From NCBI GenBank assembly GCA_020442235.1, contig JAGRKQ010000060.1, positions 2,333 through 11,413 on the forward strand: a stretch of DNA of 9,081 nt. Direction: 5' to 3'. Within the stretch, counting starts at the first letter, position 1. Each line of letters opens with the position of its first letter. The notes under the pieces are model-generated. The model did not search any database. It had not been told where the DNA came from and saw only the letters and a program-made list of their open reading frames with translations. The translations under genes and the position numbers were made by a program. Below, one piece after another: positions 1 to 5,614 of the stretch. Origin of the DNA: Hyphomicrobiaceae bacterium. Lineage in GTDB: Bacteria > Pseudomonadota > Alphaproteobacteria > Rhizobiales > MH13.

Positions 1-43
1 CGCCGTGAAAGGGCGGCGTCCTAGACCGCTAGACGATGGGCGC
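1..43 (-). tRNA. tRNA-Glu (anticodon TTC), 3' part outside the window
   Basis: Read on the minus strand from 43 down to 1, this is the 5' half of a glutamate tRNA. It has acceptor strand GCGCCCA (43-37), the tRNA-Glu D-arm sequence TCGTCTAGCGGTCTAGGA, anticodon stem CCGCC (16-12) and loop CTTTCAC (11-5) with anticodon TTC at 9-7. The returning stem strand GGCG is cut off at base 1. The D-arm and anticodon arm closely resemble E. coli tRNA-Glu as I remember it. The T-arm and acceptor 3' strand lie beyond the left edge, so acceptor pairing cannot be checked. It reads GAA/GAG codons. Confidence 0.9.
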
Positions 44-46
44 TCA

Positions 47-103
47 GCGCGGGCGTTATACGGACTGGTTCCGGTGTCATCAAGCCGCCCGCGCGCTTTT
101 TTT
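47..103 (+). repeat. 9-bp inverted repeat flanking the tRNA-Glu promoter, followed by T7 on the plus strand
   Basis: GCGCGGGCG (47-55) is perfectly complementary to CGCCCGCGC (86-94), with 30 nt between them, and TTTTTTT follows at 97-103. On the plus strand this has the form of an intrinsic terminator with a long loop and would stop transcription running antisense to tRNA-Glu. The same interval contains the minus-strand tRNA promoter, so it could equally be DNA-level symmetry or chance in GC-rich sequence. No plus-strand gene is visible to its left. Confidence 0.35.
55..83 (-). promoter_or_regulatory. Sigma-70 type promoter of tRNA-Glu
   Basis: On the minus strand a -35 box TTGATG (83-78) is followed by a 17-nt spacer and a -10 box TATAAC (60-55). 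Expected initiation is near 48, about 5 nt before the mature 5' end of the tRNA at 43. The stretch just after the -10 box is entirely G/C for several bases (GCCCGCGC), the kind of GC-rich discriminator typical of stringently controlled stable-RNA promoters. That regulatory reading is inference. Confidence 0.7.
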
Positions 104-116
104 GACGCCTTTGAAT

Positions 117-557
117 TCACCAGTGTCCGGTGTTCGGCATCGAGACCCAGGGCTCGGCCGGGGCGAGGGGTTCACCCTTTTGCAAAAGCTCGATGGAAAT
201 CCGGTCCGGGCTGCGCACGAAGGCCATGTAACCATCGCGCGGCGGGCGGTTGATGGTGACGCCCTTGTCCATAAGCCACTGGCAGGTCGCGTAAATATCA
301 TCCACCACAAAGGCGAGATGGCCGAAATTGCGCCCCTCGCCATACTCTTCGCTGTCCCAGTTGTAGGTGAGCTCGATGAGCGGCGCCTTGTCGGCGCGGG
401 CGCGCGATTCGTCCTCCGGAGCGGCGAGAAAGACCAGCGTGTAACGGCCTTTCTCGTTCTCGGTGCGCCGGATTTCGATCAGGCCGAGCTTGTTGCAGTA
501 AAAATCCAGCGATTCATCGAGATCGCGCACGCGGACCATGGTGTGCAGATAGCGCAT
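117..557 (-). CDS. gloA: Lactoylglutathione lyase (glyoxalase I)
   Basis: This 146-aa cytosolic enzyme of the VOC fold isomerises the methylglyoxal-glutathione hemithioacetal to S-D-lactoylglutathione, the first step of methylglyoxal detoxification. It starts [10 protein letters not shown] and matches the E. coli GloA pattern throughout. The expected metal ligands are present: His5, Glu62 in IELTYNW, His80 in FGHLAF and Glu123 in ISIELLQ. The protein is close to the family length (about 135 aa) and resembles the short, Ni-dependent bacterial form rather than the longer Zn form. The reading frame stays open far upstream, antisense to the sirtuin gene, but the start at 557 is clear because homology begins there and AGGAAGGAAAG (571-561) is a good ribosome-binding site. 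Only 39 bp separate it from the divergent sirtuin start. Downstream on the same strand lies tRNA-Glu, and I see no terminator of its own. Confidence 0.95.
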   Translation of the reverse strand: MRYLHTMVRVRDLDESLDFYCNKLGLIEIRRTENEKGRYTLVFLAAPEDESRARADKAPLIELTYNWDSEEYGEGRNFGHLAFVVDDIYATCQWLMDKGVTINRPPRDGYMAFVRSPDRISIELLQKGEPLAPAEPWVSMPNTGHW

Positions 558-596
558 CGGCTTTCCTTCCTGGCGGCATCGGGTCAAAAAGGTTTT

Positions 597-1358
597 ATGG
601 CCGAAACGATCACCGACAAGGCCGAAGCGCGGCAGGCGCTTATGGCCATGGTAGAGGGCAGGACGCGGATAGCGGTTCTGGCCGGGGCGGGGCTTTCCAC
701 CGAATCGGGCCTGCCCGATTTTCGCAGCCCCGGCGGCATCTGGTCGCAATTCCGCCCCGTGACCTATCAGGAGTTCGTCGCGGATGAGGACGCGCGGCTG
801 GAAGACTGGCGCCGGCGCTTCATCATGAACGAGGAATTTGCCCGCGCCGAACCCAATGACGGCCACAAGGCGCTGGCCGGGCTGGCGCGCGATGGACGGC
901 TGTCGATCCTTGTCACGCAGAATGTCGACGGGCTGCACCGGCGTGCCGGGACGCCGCAGGATGTGCTGGTGGAAATCCACGGCACGGCAACACACGGCCA
1001 CTGCCTCGATTGCGGCCGGGTGATGAGCATTGCCGCCGCGCGGCAGGCGATCGAGACGACGCAAAGGGCGCCGCGCTGCGAAACCTGCGGCGGGCTGGTG
1101 AAGGCCGCTGTCGTGTCCTTCGGCCAGTCGATGCCCGAAGCGGCGTTGCAGCGCGCGGCAAAGGCTTTTGCCGAAGCCGATCTGGCGATCGTTGTCGGTT
1201 CCGCGCTGGAGGTCTATCCCGCGGCCAACCTTCCCCGCATCGCCGTTGCGCATGGCGTGCCGCTCGTCATCCTCAACCGCACGCCGACAATGCTCGACGA
1301 CGAAGCCGATCTTCTGCTACGCAGCCCCGCCGCCGAAACACTTCACGGTCTTTTGTGA
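597..1358 (+). CDS. cobB: NAD-dependent protein deacylase, Sir2/CobB family (sirtuin)
   Basis: This 253-aa cytosolic sirtuin uses NAD+ to remove acyl groups from lysine, giving nicotinamide and O-acyl-ADP-ribose. NAD-binding motifs are [14 protein letters not shown] (30-43), TQNVDGLH (107-114) and GSALEVYP (201-208). The catalytic His is 128 in EIHG. The zinc site is the four cysteines 136, 139, 161 and 164 in two C-x-x-C pairs. VVSFGQSMP (172-180) is the substrate-side FGE/Q segment. The open frame reaches back to position 36 across gloA, but homology starts near the ATG at 597, preceded by AAAAAGG (586-592). A rough alignment with E. coli CobB does not show the Tyr-x-x-Arg pair used for succinyl/malonyl-lysine, so a deacetylase or other acyl preference is possible. 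The symbol cobB is the usual family label; orthology was not tested. Confidence 0.92.
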   Translation: MAETITDKAEARQALMAMVEGRTRIAVLAGAGLSTESGLPDFRSPGGIWSQFRPVTYQEFVADEDARLEDWRRRFIMNEEFARAEPNDGHKALAGLARDGRLSILVTQNVDGLHRRAGTPQDVLVEIHGTATHGHCLDCGRVMSIAAARQAIETTQRAPRCETCGGLVKAAVVSFGQSMPEAALQRAAKAFAEADLAIVVGSALEVYPAANLPRIAVAHGVPLVILNRTPTMLDDEADLLLRSPAAETLHGLL

Positions 1359-1466
1359 ACCGGCCCTTGCCCAAGGGGGGCGAACGTCCCATCCTTGAAC
1401 CGTGAGGGAATCAATTGCGGGGAATCGCAGGGGCGATACTCCTCGTGCGTCAGGTGGGTGTGCGGC

Positions 1467-2060
1467 ATGAGTTCCAAGGATGATCTGGGCAGAGTGGGCC
1501 TTTCCCATGACGTTGAAGCCGAGCTGCGCCAGGAAGCTGGTGTCGACGTTTTCGAGGTCGCCGGATCGATCAAGTGGTTCGACGTCGCCAAGGGCTACGG
1601 TTTCATCGTCCCCGACAACGATCTCCCCGACGTTCTTCTGCATGTGACGTGCCTGCGCCGCGACGGTTACCAGACCGCCTATGAGGGCGCGCGGGTCGTG
1701 TGCGAGGTGCTCGACCGGCCGCGCGGGCTTCAGGCCATGCGCATCCTGTCCATGGACGAATCGACAGCCGTGCATCCCTCGCAGATGCCGCCTTCGCGCA
1801 CCCATGTAACCGTCACCGCCGAGACGGGCTTCGTGCCTGTCGAGGTGAAATGGTTCAACCGCGTGCGCGGCTTCGGCTTCCTTTCCGAAGGCGAGGGCGC
1901 ACCGGACATCTTCATCCACATGGAAACGCTGCGCCGCTTCGGCATGACCGAGCTGCGGCCCGGCCAGACCGTCTATGTACGCTGGGGCGAGGGGCCGAAG
2001 GGGCGCATGGTCGCCGAAATTCGGCCCGAAAGCGGCGGTCATATCCCCGCTTCGCACTGA
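1467..2060 (+). CDS. Cold-shock protein with two cold-shock domains
   Basis: This 197-aa protein carries two tandem OB-fold cold-shock domains that bind single-stranded RNA or DNA, acting as an RNA chaperone or antiterminator. Domain 1 spans about 31-96, with IKWFDVAKGYGFIV (35-48, RNP1) and DVLLHV (55-60, RNP2). Domain 2 spans about 124-187, with VKWFNRVRGFGFLS (127-140) and DIFIHM (147-152). A linker of about 27 residues, rich in Ser, Thr and Pro, joins them, and a charged 30-residue N-terminus precedes domain 1. Two-domain Csp proteins of about 190-210 aa are typical of Alphaproteobacteria (compare Caulobacter CspC/CspD). The start at 1467 is chosen over an upstream in-frame start at 1395 because of AGGTGG at 1452-1457 and the MSSKDD-type N-terminus. 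The 108-bp leader after the sirtuin gene holds no promoter I would defend. DUF192 follows 94 bp downstream. Confidence 0.9.
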   Translation: MSSKDDLGRVGLSHDVEAELRQEAGVDVFEVAGSIKWFDVAKGYGFIVPDNDLPDVLLHVTCLRRDGYQTAYEGARVVCEVLDRPRGLQAMRILSMDESTAVHPSQMPPSRTHVTVTAETGFVPVEVKWFNRVRGFGFLSEGEGAPDIFIHMETLRRFGMTELRPGQTVYVRWGEGPKGRMVAEIRPESGGHIPASH

Positions 2061-2154
2061 CGCCCGCAAGGTCGGTGACGGCTGGATCCGGTCTCGGCCA
2101 AACCCATACGGCGGACAGTCAAGCCAGCGCCGGTTTGCCATCAGGAACGCCGCC

Positions 2155-2649
2155 ATGATCCGCCCCCTGACATCCGTTACCCGCCGGTTCGCGCTTCTGG
2201 CCGTTGTGATCGCAGCGCTTGCCGCGCTGGCATCCGGGCCGGTGGAGGCCGACGGTTTCGCGCGCGGTGCGCTCACCATCGAGACGAGCGATGGCGCGCG
2301 CCATCCCTTCGAGATCGAGATTGCCCGAACCGACCGTGAGCAGGGGCTCGGGCTGATGTATCGGCGCGTGGTGCCGGACGGCTATGGAATGCTGTTCGAT
2401 TTCGGCGAGGTGCGCGAGGCCAATTTCTGGATGCGCAACACCTATGTTTCGCTCGACATCCTGTTCGTCAACGCCGACGGCACGATCCACCGCATCGCCA
2501 AGGCGACCCAGCCGTTGTCGGATCGGCTGATTCCTTCCAGAGGACCGGTGCGAGCCGTGTTCGAGGTCGTTGCCGGTACCACCGACCGCCTCGGCATTCG
2601 CGTCGGGGACGTTCTCATCCACGAAATCTTTGCCAACACCGGCCGGTAG
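2155..2649 (+). CDS. DUF192 family protein, exported
   Basis: This 164-aa protein has a likely Sec signal peptide: basic MIRPLTSVTRR, a hydrophobic core at about 12-27, and a probable cleavage after Ala32 (VEA/DG). The mature part is one DUF192 domain. Recognisable family motifs are EQGLGLMYR (62-70), GYGMLFDFG (76-84), FWMRNTYVSLDILF (91-104) and, near the C-terminus, VFEVVAGTTDRLGI and GDVLIHE. The family has a compact beta fold and no biochemical function I can name. The start at 2155 has AGGAA at 2142-2146, 8 nt upstream; the frame is open to 1975, but that part overlaps the cold-shock gene out of frame and is not used. It lies in the same direction as the cold-shock gene with a 94-bp gap, so co-transcription is possible but unproven. 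Residues predicted after cleavage act in the periplasm. Confidence 0.9.
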   Translation: MIRPLTSVTRRFALLAVVIAALAALASGPVEADGFARGALTIETSDGARHPFEIEIARTDREQGLGLMYRRVVPDGYGMLFDFGEVREANFWMRNTYVSLDILFVNADGTIHRIAKATQPLSDRLIPSRGPVRAVFEVVAGTTDRLGIRVGDVLIHEIFANTGR

Positions 2650-2673
2650 AGGCGGGTGGCGGCGTGCCTTTCG

Positions 2674-2694
2674 GCCCAATGGCCAAGGGCTTTT
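2674..2694 (+). terminator. Weak intrinsic terminator candidate after the DUF192 gene
   Basis: GCCC (2674-2677) can pair with GGGC (2687-2690) around a 9-nt loop, with one further wobble pair possible, and is followed by TTTTCGGTTTTCTTTC, a T-rich but interrupted tail. The stem is short, so this is only a candidate. The rest of the 154-bp gap to tRNA-Pro must hold that tRNA's promoter unless it is read from upstream. I found no convincing -35/-10 pair there. Confidence 0.3.
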
Positions 2695-2803
2695 CGGTTT
2701 TCTTTCACCGATGGCGATGATATTGCAAACGCCGATAGGCAGGGCGGTTTTGCCACAGGCGGAGCGCGCCGGCGGCGCCTTCCGTCATGGCCTTGTCCGG
2801 CTT

Positions 2804-2880
2804 CGGGGTATAGCGCAGCCTGGTAGCGCATCTGCTTTGGGAGCAGAGGGTCGCAGGTTCAAATCCTGCTGCCCCGACCA
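2804..2880 (+). tRNA. tRNA-Pro (anticodon TGG)
   Basis: This is a complete 77-nt cloverleaf with encoded CCA (2878-2880). Acceptor CGGGGTA (2804-2810) pairs with TGCCCCG (2870-2876) through one T-G wobble. The D-stem is GCGC/GCGC. Anticodon stem TCTGC/GCAGA (2831-2835, 2843-2847) encloses loop TTTGGGA with anticodon TGG at 2838-2840. T-arm GCAGG-TTCAAAT-CCTGC spans 2853-2869. The gene for the complex I subunit starts 36 nt after the CCA end. Confidence 0.97.
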
Positions 2881-2916
2881 TCGGACCTGCCGGGTGAATC
2901 GAGGAGCGACGTGGGC

Positions 2917-3222
2917 ATGAGCGCGAAAATCTACCGTCCGACCAAAACGGCCATGCAGTCGGGCCAGGCCAAGACCCATCTGTGGGTTCTGGATTTCGAG
3001 CCTGAGACGGCGCGCGCGGTCGAGCCTCTGATGGGCTGGACCTCTTCCACCGACATGCACAGCCAGGTGCGCCTGCGCTTCGAGACGCTGGACGAGGCGA
3101 TCGACTATGCCCGCAAGAACGGCATCGCCTACCGCGTCATCGAGCCAAAGGAAAAGCACCGGGCGCGCGTGTCCTATTCGGACAATTTCCGCCACGACCG
3201 CCGGATGACCTGGACGCACTGA
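2917..3222 (+). CDS. NDUFS4-like accessory subunit of respiratory complex I (ETC complex I subunit family)
   Basis: This 101-aa protein belongs to the family of the mitochondrial 18-kDa complex I subunit NDUFS4. Alphaproteobacterial complex I is known to carry homologues of NDUFS4 and a few other accessory subunits, usually encoded outside the main nuo operon, as here. Recognisable segments are KIYRPTKTAMQSG (4-16), MGWTSSTDM (39-47), LRFETLDEAIDYARKNGI (53-70), the YSDNF box (87-91) and a terminal Trp-Thr-His. It has no signal peptide or membrane segment, which fits a peripheral subunit on the cytoplasmic arm (NADH/quinone module junction). An in-frame GTG at 2911 is possible, but the ATG at 2917 has GAGGAG (2901-2906) at about 10 nt and starts at the family's MSAKIYRP-type N-terminus. 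It sits between two tRNA genes. Confidence 0.92.
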   Translation: MSAKIYRPTKTAMQSGQAKTHLWVLDFEPETARAVEPLMGWTSSTDMHSQVRLRFETLDEAIDYARKNGIAYRVIEPKEKHRARVSYSDNFRHDRRMTWTH

Positions 3223-3238
3223 AGCCGCCCTTGCGGCT
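3223..3238 (+). other. Perfect hairpin between the complex I gene and tRNA-Arg
   Basis: Immediately after the stop codon, AGCCGC (3223-3228) and GCGGCT (3233-3238) form a perfect 6-bp stem with loop CCTT. No T-run follows and tRNA-Arg begins 3 nt later, so it is not a normal intrinsic terminator. A role in protecting the mRNA 3' end after tRNA processing is inference. Confidence 0.6.
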
Positions 3239-3240
3239 CT

Positions 3241-3317
3241 GGCCCCGTAGCTCAGCTGGACAGAGCACCGGCCTTCTAAGCCGATGGTCGCAGGTTCGAA
3301 TCCTGCCGGGGTCGCCA
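3241..3317 (+). tRNA. tRNA-Arg (anticodon TCT)
   Basis: This is a complete 77-nt tRNA with encoded CCA (3315-3317). Acceptor GGCCCCG (3241-3247) pairs with CGGGGTC (3307-3313) through one G-T wobble. The D-stem is GCTC/GAGC. Anticodon loop CTTCTAA (3273-3279) has TCT at 3275-3277, reading AGA. The T-arm is GCAGG-TTCGAAT-CCTGC. The anticodon stem CCGGC/GCCGA (3268-3272, 3280-3284) has four pairs plus a C-A mismatch at the outer 27-43 position, where a T-A pair would be expected. No promoter is evident in the 18 nt before it or in the end of the preceding gene. Confidence 0.96.
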
Positions 3318-3387
3318 TGCACTTCGCCTTGCCCTTTTCCCGGCGGGGCGGTATCGCGGAACGACGCGCAAGGATGCAAGGCTTTCC

Positions 3388-5526
3388 ATGACCAACGGCA
3401 CCGGCAACGATACCCCGCGCCCCGATGAGGACGCGGAGCGCGCGCCGGAAGACGCCCCTTCGCCCGAAGGCGTCGCGGAGGCCGTGCCCGAGGATGCCAC
3501 CCCTGAGAATGGGGGAGCGGATGAGCAGCCTTCGCAGGAAAATCCCGAGACAGAGACGCCGGCCGAGGATGCGCCTTCCCCGCAAGAGCCCCGGTTGACG
3601 GAAATGACAGACGCTGACGAACCGGCGGAGCAGGGCGTCGAAGAGGCAACGCATGTCGAAGAGGCAACGCATGCGGCCGCACCGGATGCGGATGTGCCTC
3701 CAGAAGATTTGCCTGATCCCGATGCGCCGGAAGCCGGCGCGGCAACGCCCCCCGAAGACGATTCCCCTCAGCCATCGCAGGACGATGTGATCCTCTCCTC
3801 CGGCGCCGCGCCGATGCAGGATGGGGCCGATGCGGCGCCGGGAAGGCAATCCCTCTGGGCGCGGATCGGCCATCCTCTCGGCCGGCTTGTCGACGGCCTT
3901 GCCGCATGGCGTCTTGTCGCCGTCCTTCTTCTCGGCCTTGTCGGCGCAATGACGCTGGCGCCGGGCTTCACCACCATACCGCCCATCGACCGCGATGAGC
4001 CGCGCTTTGCCCAGGCGAGCCGCCAGATGGTGCAGACCGGCGATTACCTCGACATCCGCCTCCAGGAAGAGGCCCGTCACAAGAAGCCGATTGGTATTTA
4101 CTGGCTGCAGGCGATCACGCTGAACCTCATCGACGCGCCCGATCCGGCGCCGATCTGGATGTATCGGATTCCGTCGCTGATCGGGGCCTTCCTTGCCGGA
4201 TTGCTGGTTTATTTCGCCGCCGGCCCGTTTGGCTCGAAACGCATTGCCTTCATGGCCGCGCTTCTGGTGACGACGACGATCCTGCTCGGGGTCGAGGCGC
4301 GTCTTGCCAAGACCGATGCGGTGCTCTTCGCGTTGACGACGCTGGCCATGGGCATTCTGTCGCGGGTGTTTCTGGCCGAGCGCGACAGCGAGGTGCCGGC
4401 CTGGCAGGCGGCGCTGTTCTGGACGGCCATTGGCCTCGGCGTTCTGGTCAAGGGGCCTGTGATCCTGATGATCACGGGCCTGACCGGGCTCTTCTTCGTC
4501 GTTCTGGCGCGCGACTACGGCAAGCTCAGGCGCCTGAGGGCGCTCTATGGCGTCATCTGGGCGCTGGCGCTCATCCTGCCCTGGTTCGTCGCCATCTGGG
4601 TGAAGACCGATGGCGCCTTCTTTGCCGAAGCCATCGGACGCGATTTCGTCGCCAAGCTGGGGCAGGGGCAGGAAAACCACTGGGGTCCGCCGGGTCTCTA
4701 TCTGGCGGCATTCTTCCCGGCGGCTGGCTGGCCGCTGGCGCCCTTTGCCTTTCTCTCGCTTGCCTTTGCGTGGCGCATGCGCCGCGACCGCCAGACGCTG
4801 TTCCTGCTGTGCTGGCTGATACCGGCCTGGATCATCTTCGAGCTGGTGGCAACGAAGCTGCCGCATTACATCCTGCCGCTCTATCCGGCGCTGGCGATCC
4901 TGGCCGCGCGGGCCATCGAGCATGGCGGGCTCTCGTCCGGGCGGGCACGCACGATCTTTTCCCCCCTTCTGGCGCTGGTGCCGGTTGCGGTCGGTGTCGG
5001 CCTGCCGGCGCTGTTGTTCGTCATGCAGGGCGGCGTTCCGCTGCTTGGCGCGGCGCTGGGGCTTCTTGCGGCGGGCCTCGGCATTCTGGCCTGGCGTTTT
5101 CTGGCCGCGGGCGCGGCGAAGGCGGCGCTGGTCGTCGCGGTGGCATCGAGCGTTGTTCTCAGCCATGCCGGTTTCGGCTCGCTCCTGCCGGCGGCCCGCA
5201 CCGTCTGGCTGACGCCGCGGCTGGTCGATGCGCTGGCAGCGGTTCAGTGCACCGATCCCCTGCTGGCGACCACCGGATACCGCGAGCCGAGCCTCGTCCT
5301 GATGACGCGCACCGATCTGGAAATGACCGACGGGGAGGGGGCCGCCCGCTTCCTTTCCGGCGAGGGATGCCGGGTCGCCTTTGTGGAAAGCCGCAGGCAG
5401 GCGGACTTCATTGCTGCCCTCGGCGAAGCGACGCCGCGCCTTGTCACCCGCGTCACCGGCATCAACATCAATGGCGGACGAGAGCTGGATATCGGCGTCT
5501 ATGCCGTCGGCGAAACGGCGCAGTGA
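3388..5526 (+). CDS. ArnT-like membrane glycosyltransferase (GT39/PMT superfamily) with long acidic N-terminal extension
   Basis: This 712-aa polytopic inner-membrane enzyme belongs to the GT-C fold ArnT/PMT superfamily, which transfers a sugar from a polyprenyl-phosphate donor to an acceptor on the periplasmic side. After residue 170 it shows about a dozen hydrophobic segments. The first periplasmic loop carries IDRDEPRFAQASRQM (200-214) with the candidate catalytic Asp, then HKKPIGIYWLQA (231-242). EARLAKTDA (303-311), VKGPV (354-358) and TKLPHYILPLYPA (489-501) follow, all typical of ArnT relatives. A soluble C-terminal part covers about 605-712. Residues 1-150 are a low-complexity Asp/Glu/Pro/Ala tail that I do not know from this family, whose members usually begin near the first membrane helix. 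The ATG at 3388 has AAGG at 3378-3381; the later Met at residue 143 has no comparable site. GT2 and LAB_N genes follow. Acceptor and sugar are unknown; lipid A or LPS core is plausible. Confidence 0.88.
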   Translation: MTNGTGNDTPRPDEDAERAPEDAPSPEGVAEAVPEDATPENGGADEQPSQENPETETPAEDAPSPQEPRLTEMTDADEPAEQGVEEATHVEEATHAAAPDADVPPEDLPDPDAPEAGAATPPEDDSPQPSQDDVILSSGAAPMQDGADAAPGRQSLWARIGHPLGRLVDGLAAWRLVAVLLLGLVGAMTLAPGFTTIPPIDRDEPRFAQASRQMVQTGDYLDIRLQEEARHKKPIGIYWLQAITLNLIDAPDPAPIWMYRIPSLIGAFLAGLLVYFAAGPFGSKRIAFMAALLVTTTILLGVEARLAKTDAVLFALTTLAMGILSRVFLAERDSEVPAWQAALFWTAIGLGVLVKGPVILMITGLTGLFFVVLARDYGKLRRLRALYGVIWALALILPWFVAIWVKTDGAFFAEAIGRDFVAKLGQGQENHWGPPGLYLAAFFPAAGWPLAPFAFLSLAFAWRMRRDRQTLFLLCWLIPAWIIFELVATKLPHYILPLYPALAILAARAIEHGGLSSGRARTIFSPLLALVPVAVGVGLPALLFVMQGGVPLLGAALGLLAAGLGILAWRFLAAGAAKAALVVAVASSVVLSHAGFGSLLPAARTVWLTPRLVDALAAVQCTDPLLATTGYREPSLVLMTRTDLEMTDGEGAARFLSGEGCRVAFVESRRQADFIAALGEATPRLVTRVTGININGGRELDIGVYAVGETAQ
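3637..3672 (+). repeat. Perfect tandem duplication of 18 bp inside the GT39 gene
   Basis: Two adjacent identical copies of GTCGAAGAGGCAACGCAT (3637-3654 and 3655-3672) encode the doubled peptide VEEATH within the acidic extension (about residues 84-95). The repeat keeps the frame. Identity at every base, including third positions, points to a recent slippage or duplication event in a weakly constrained region. Confidence 0.9.
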
Positions 5527-5558
5527 GGCTTTCCAGCGCTTTTCCTCGCCATCATTCT

Positions 5559-5568
5559 GGTCTAGACC
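5559..5568. repeat. 10-bp palindrome between the GT39 and GT2 genes
   Basis: GGTCTAGACC is a perfect palindrome in the 88-bp gap between the two glycosyltransferase genes. It contains the CTAG tetranucleotide, which is scarce in many bacterial genomes. It has no T-run after it and is too short for a stable RNA hairpin with a loop. I see no other element in this gap. Confidence 0.4.
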
Positions 5569-5614
5569 GCCCGCGAAACGGCCAACGCGGCCAAACGACC
5601 TGCGAAAGACGCCC

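Noticed and set aside
36..596. Upstream extension of the sirtuin frame
   Set aside because: It is antisense to well-conserved gloA and has no sirtuin homology; the family N-terminus starts near 597.
558..1253. Upstream extension of the gloA frame on the minus strand
   Set aside because: It is antisense to the sirtuin; GloA starts at MRYLHTM with a good ribosome-binding site.
1366..1379. CCTT-GCCC-AAGG hairpin after the sirtuin stop as a terminator
   Set aside because: Only four pairs, and followed by a G-run rather than T residues.
1317..2279. 320-codon minus-strand frame across the cold-shock gene
   Set aside because: No domain is recognisable and it overlaps a clear two-domain Csp gene and the sirtuin end; it is a shadow frame.
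2804..3317. tRNA genes as attachment sites of an integrated element
   Set aside because: No integrase and no direct repeat of a tRNA 3' end is seen in the window; neighbours are core genes.
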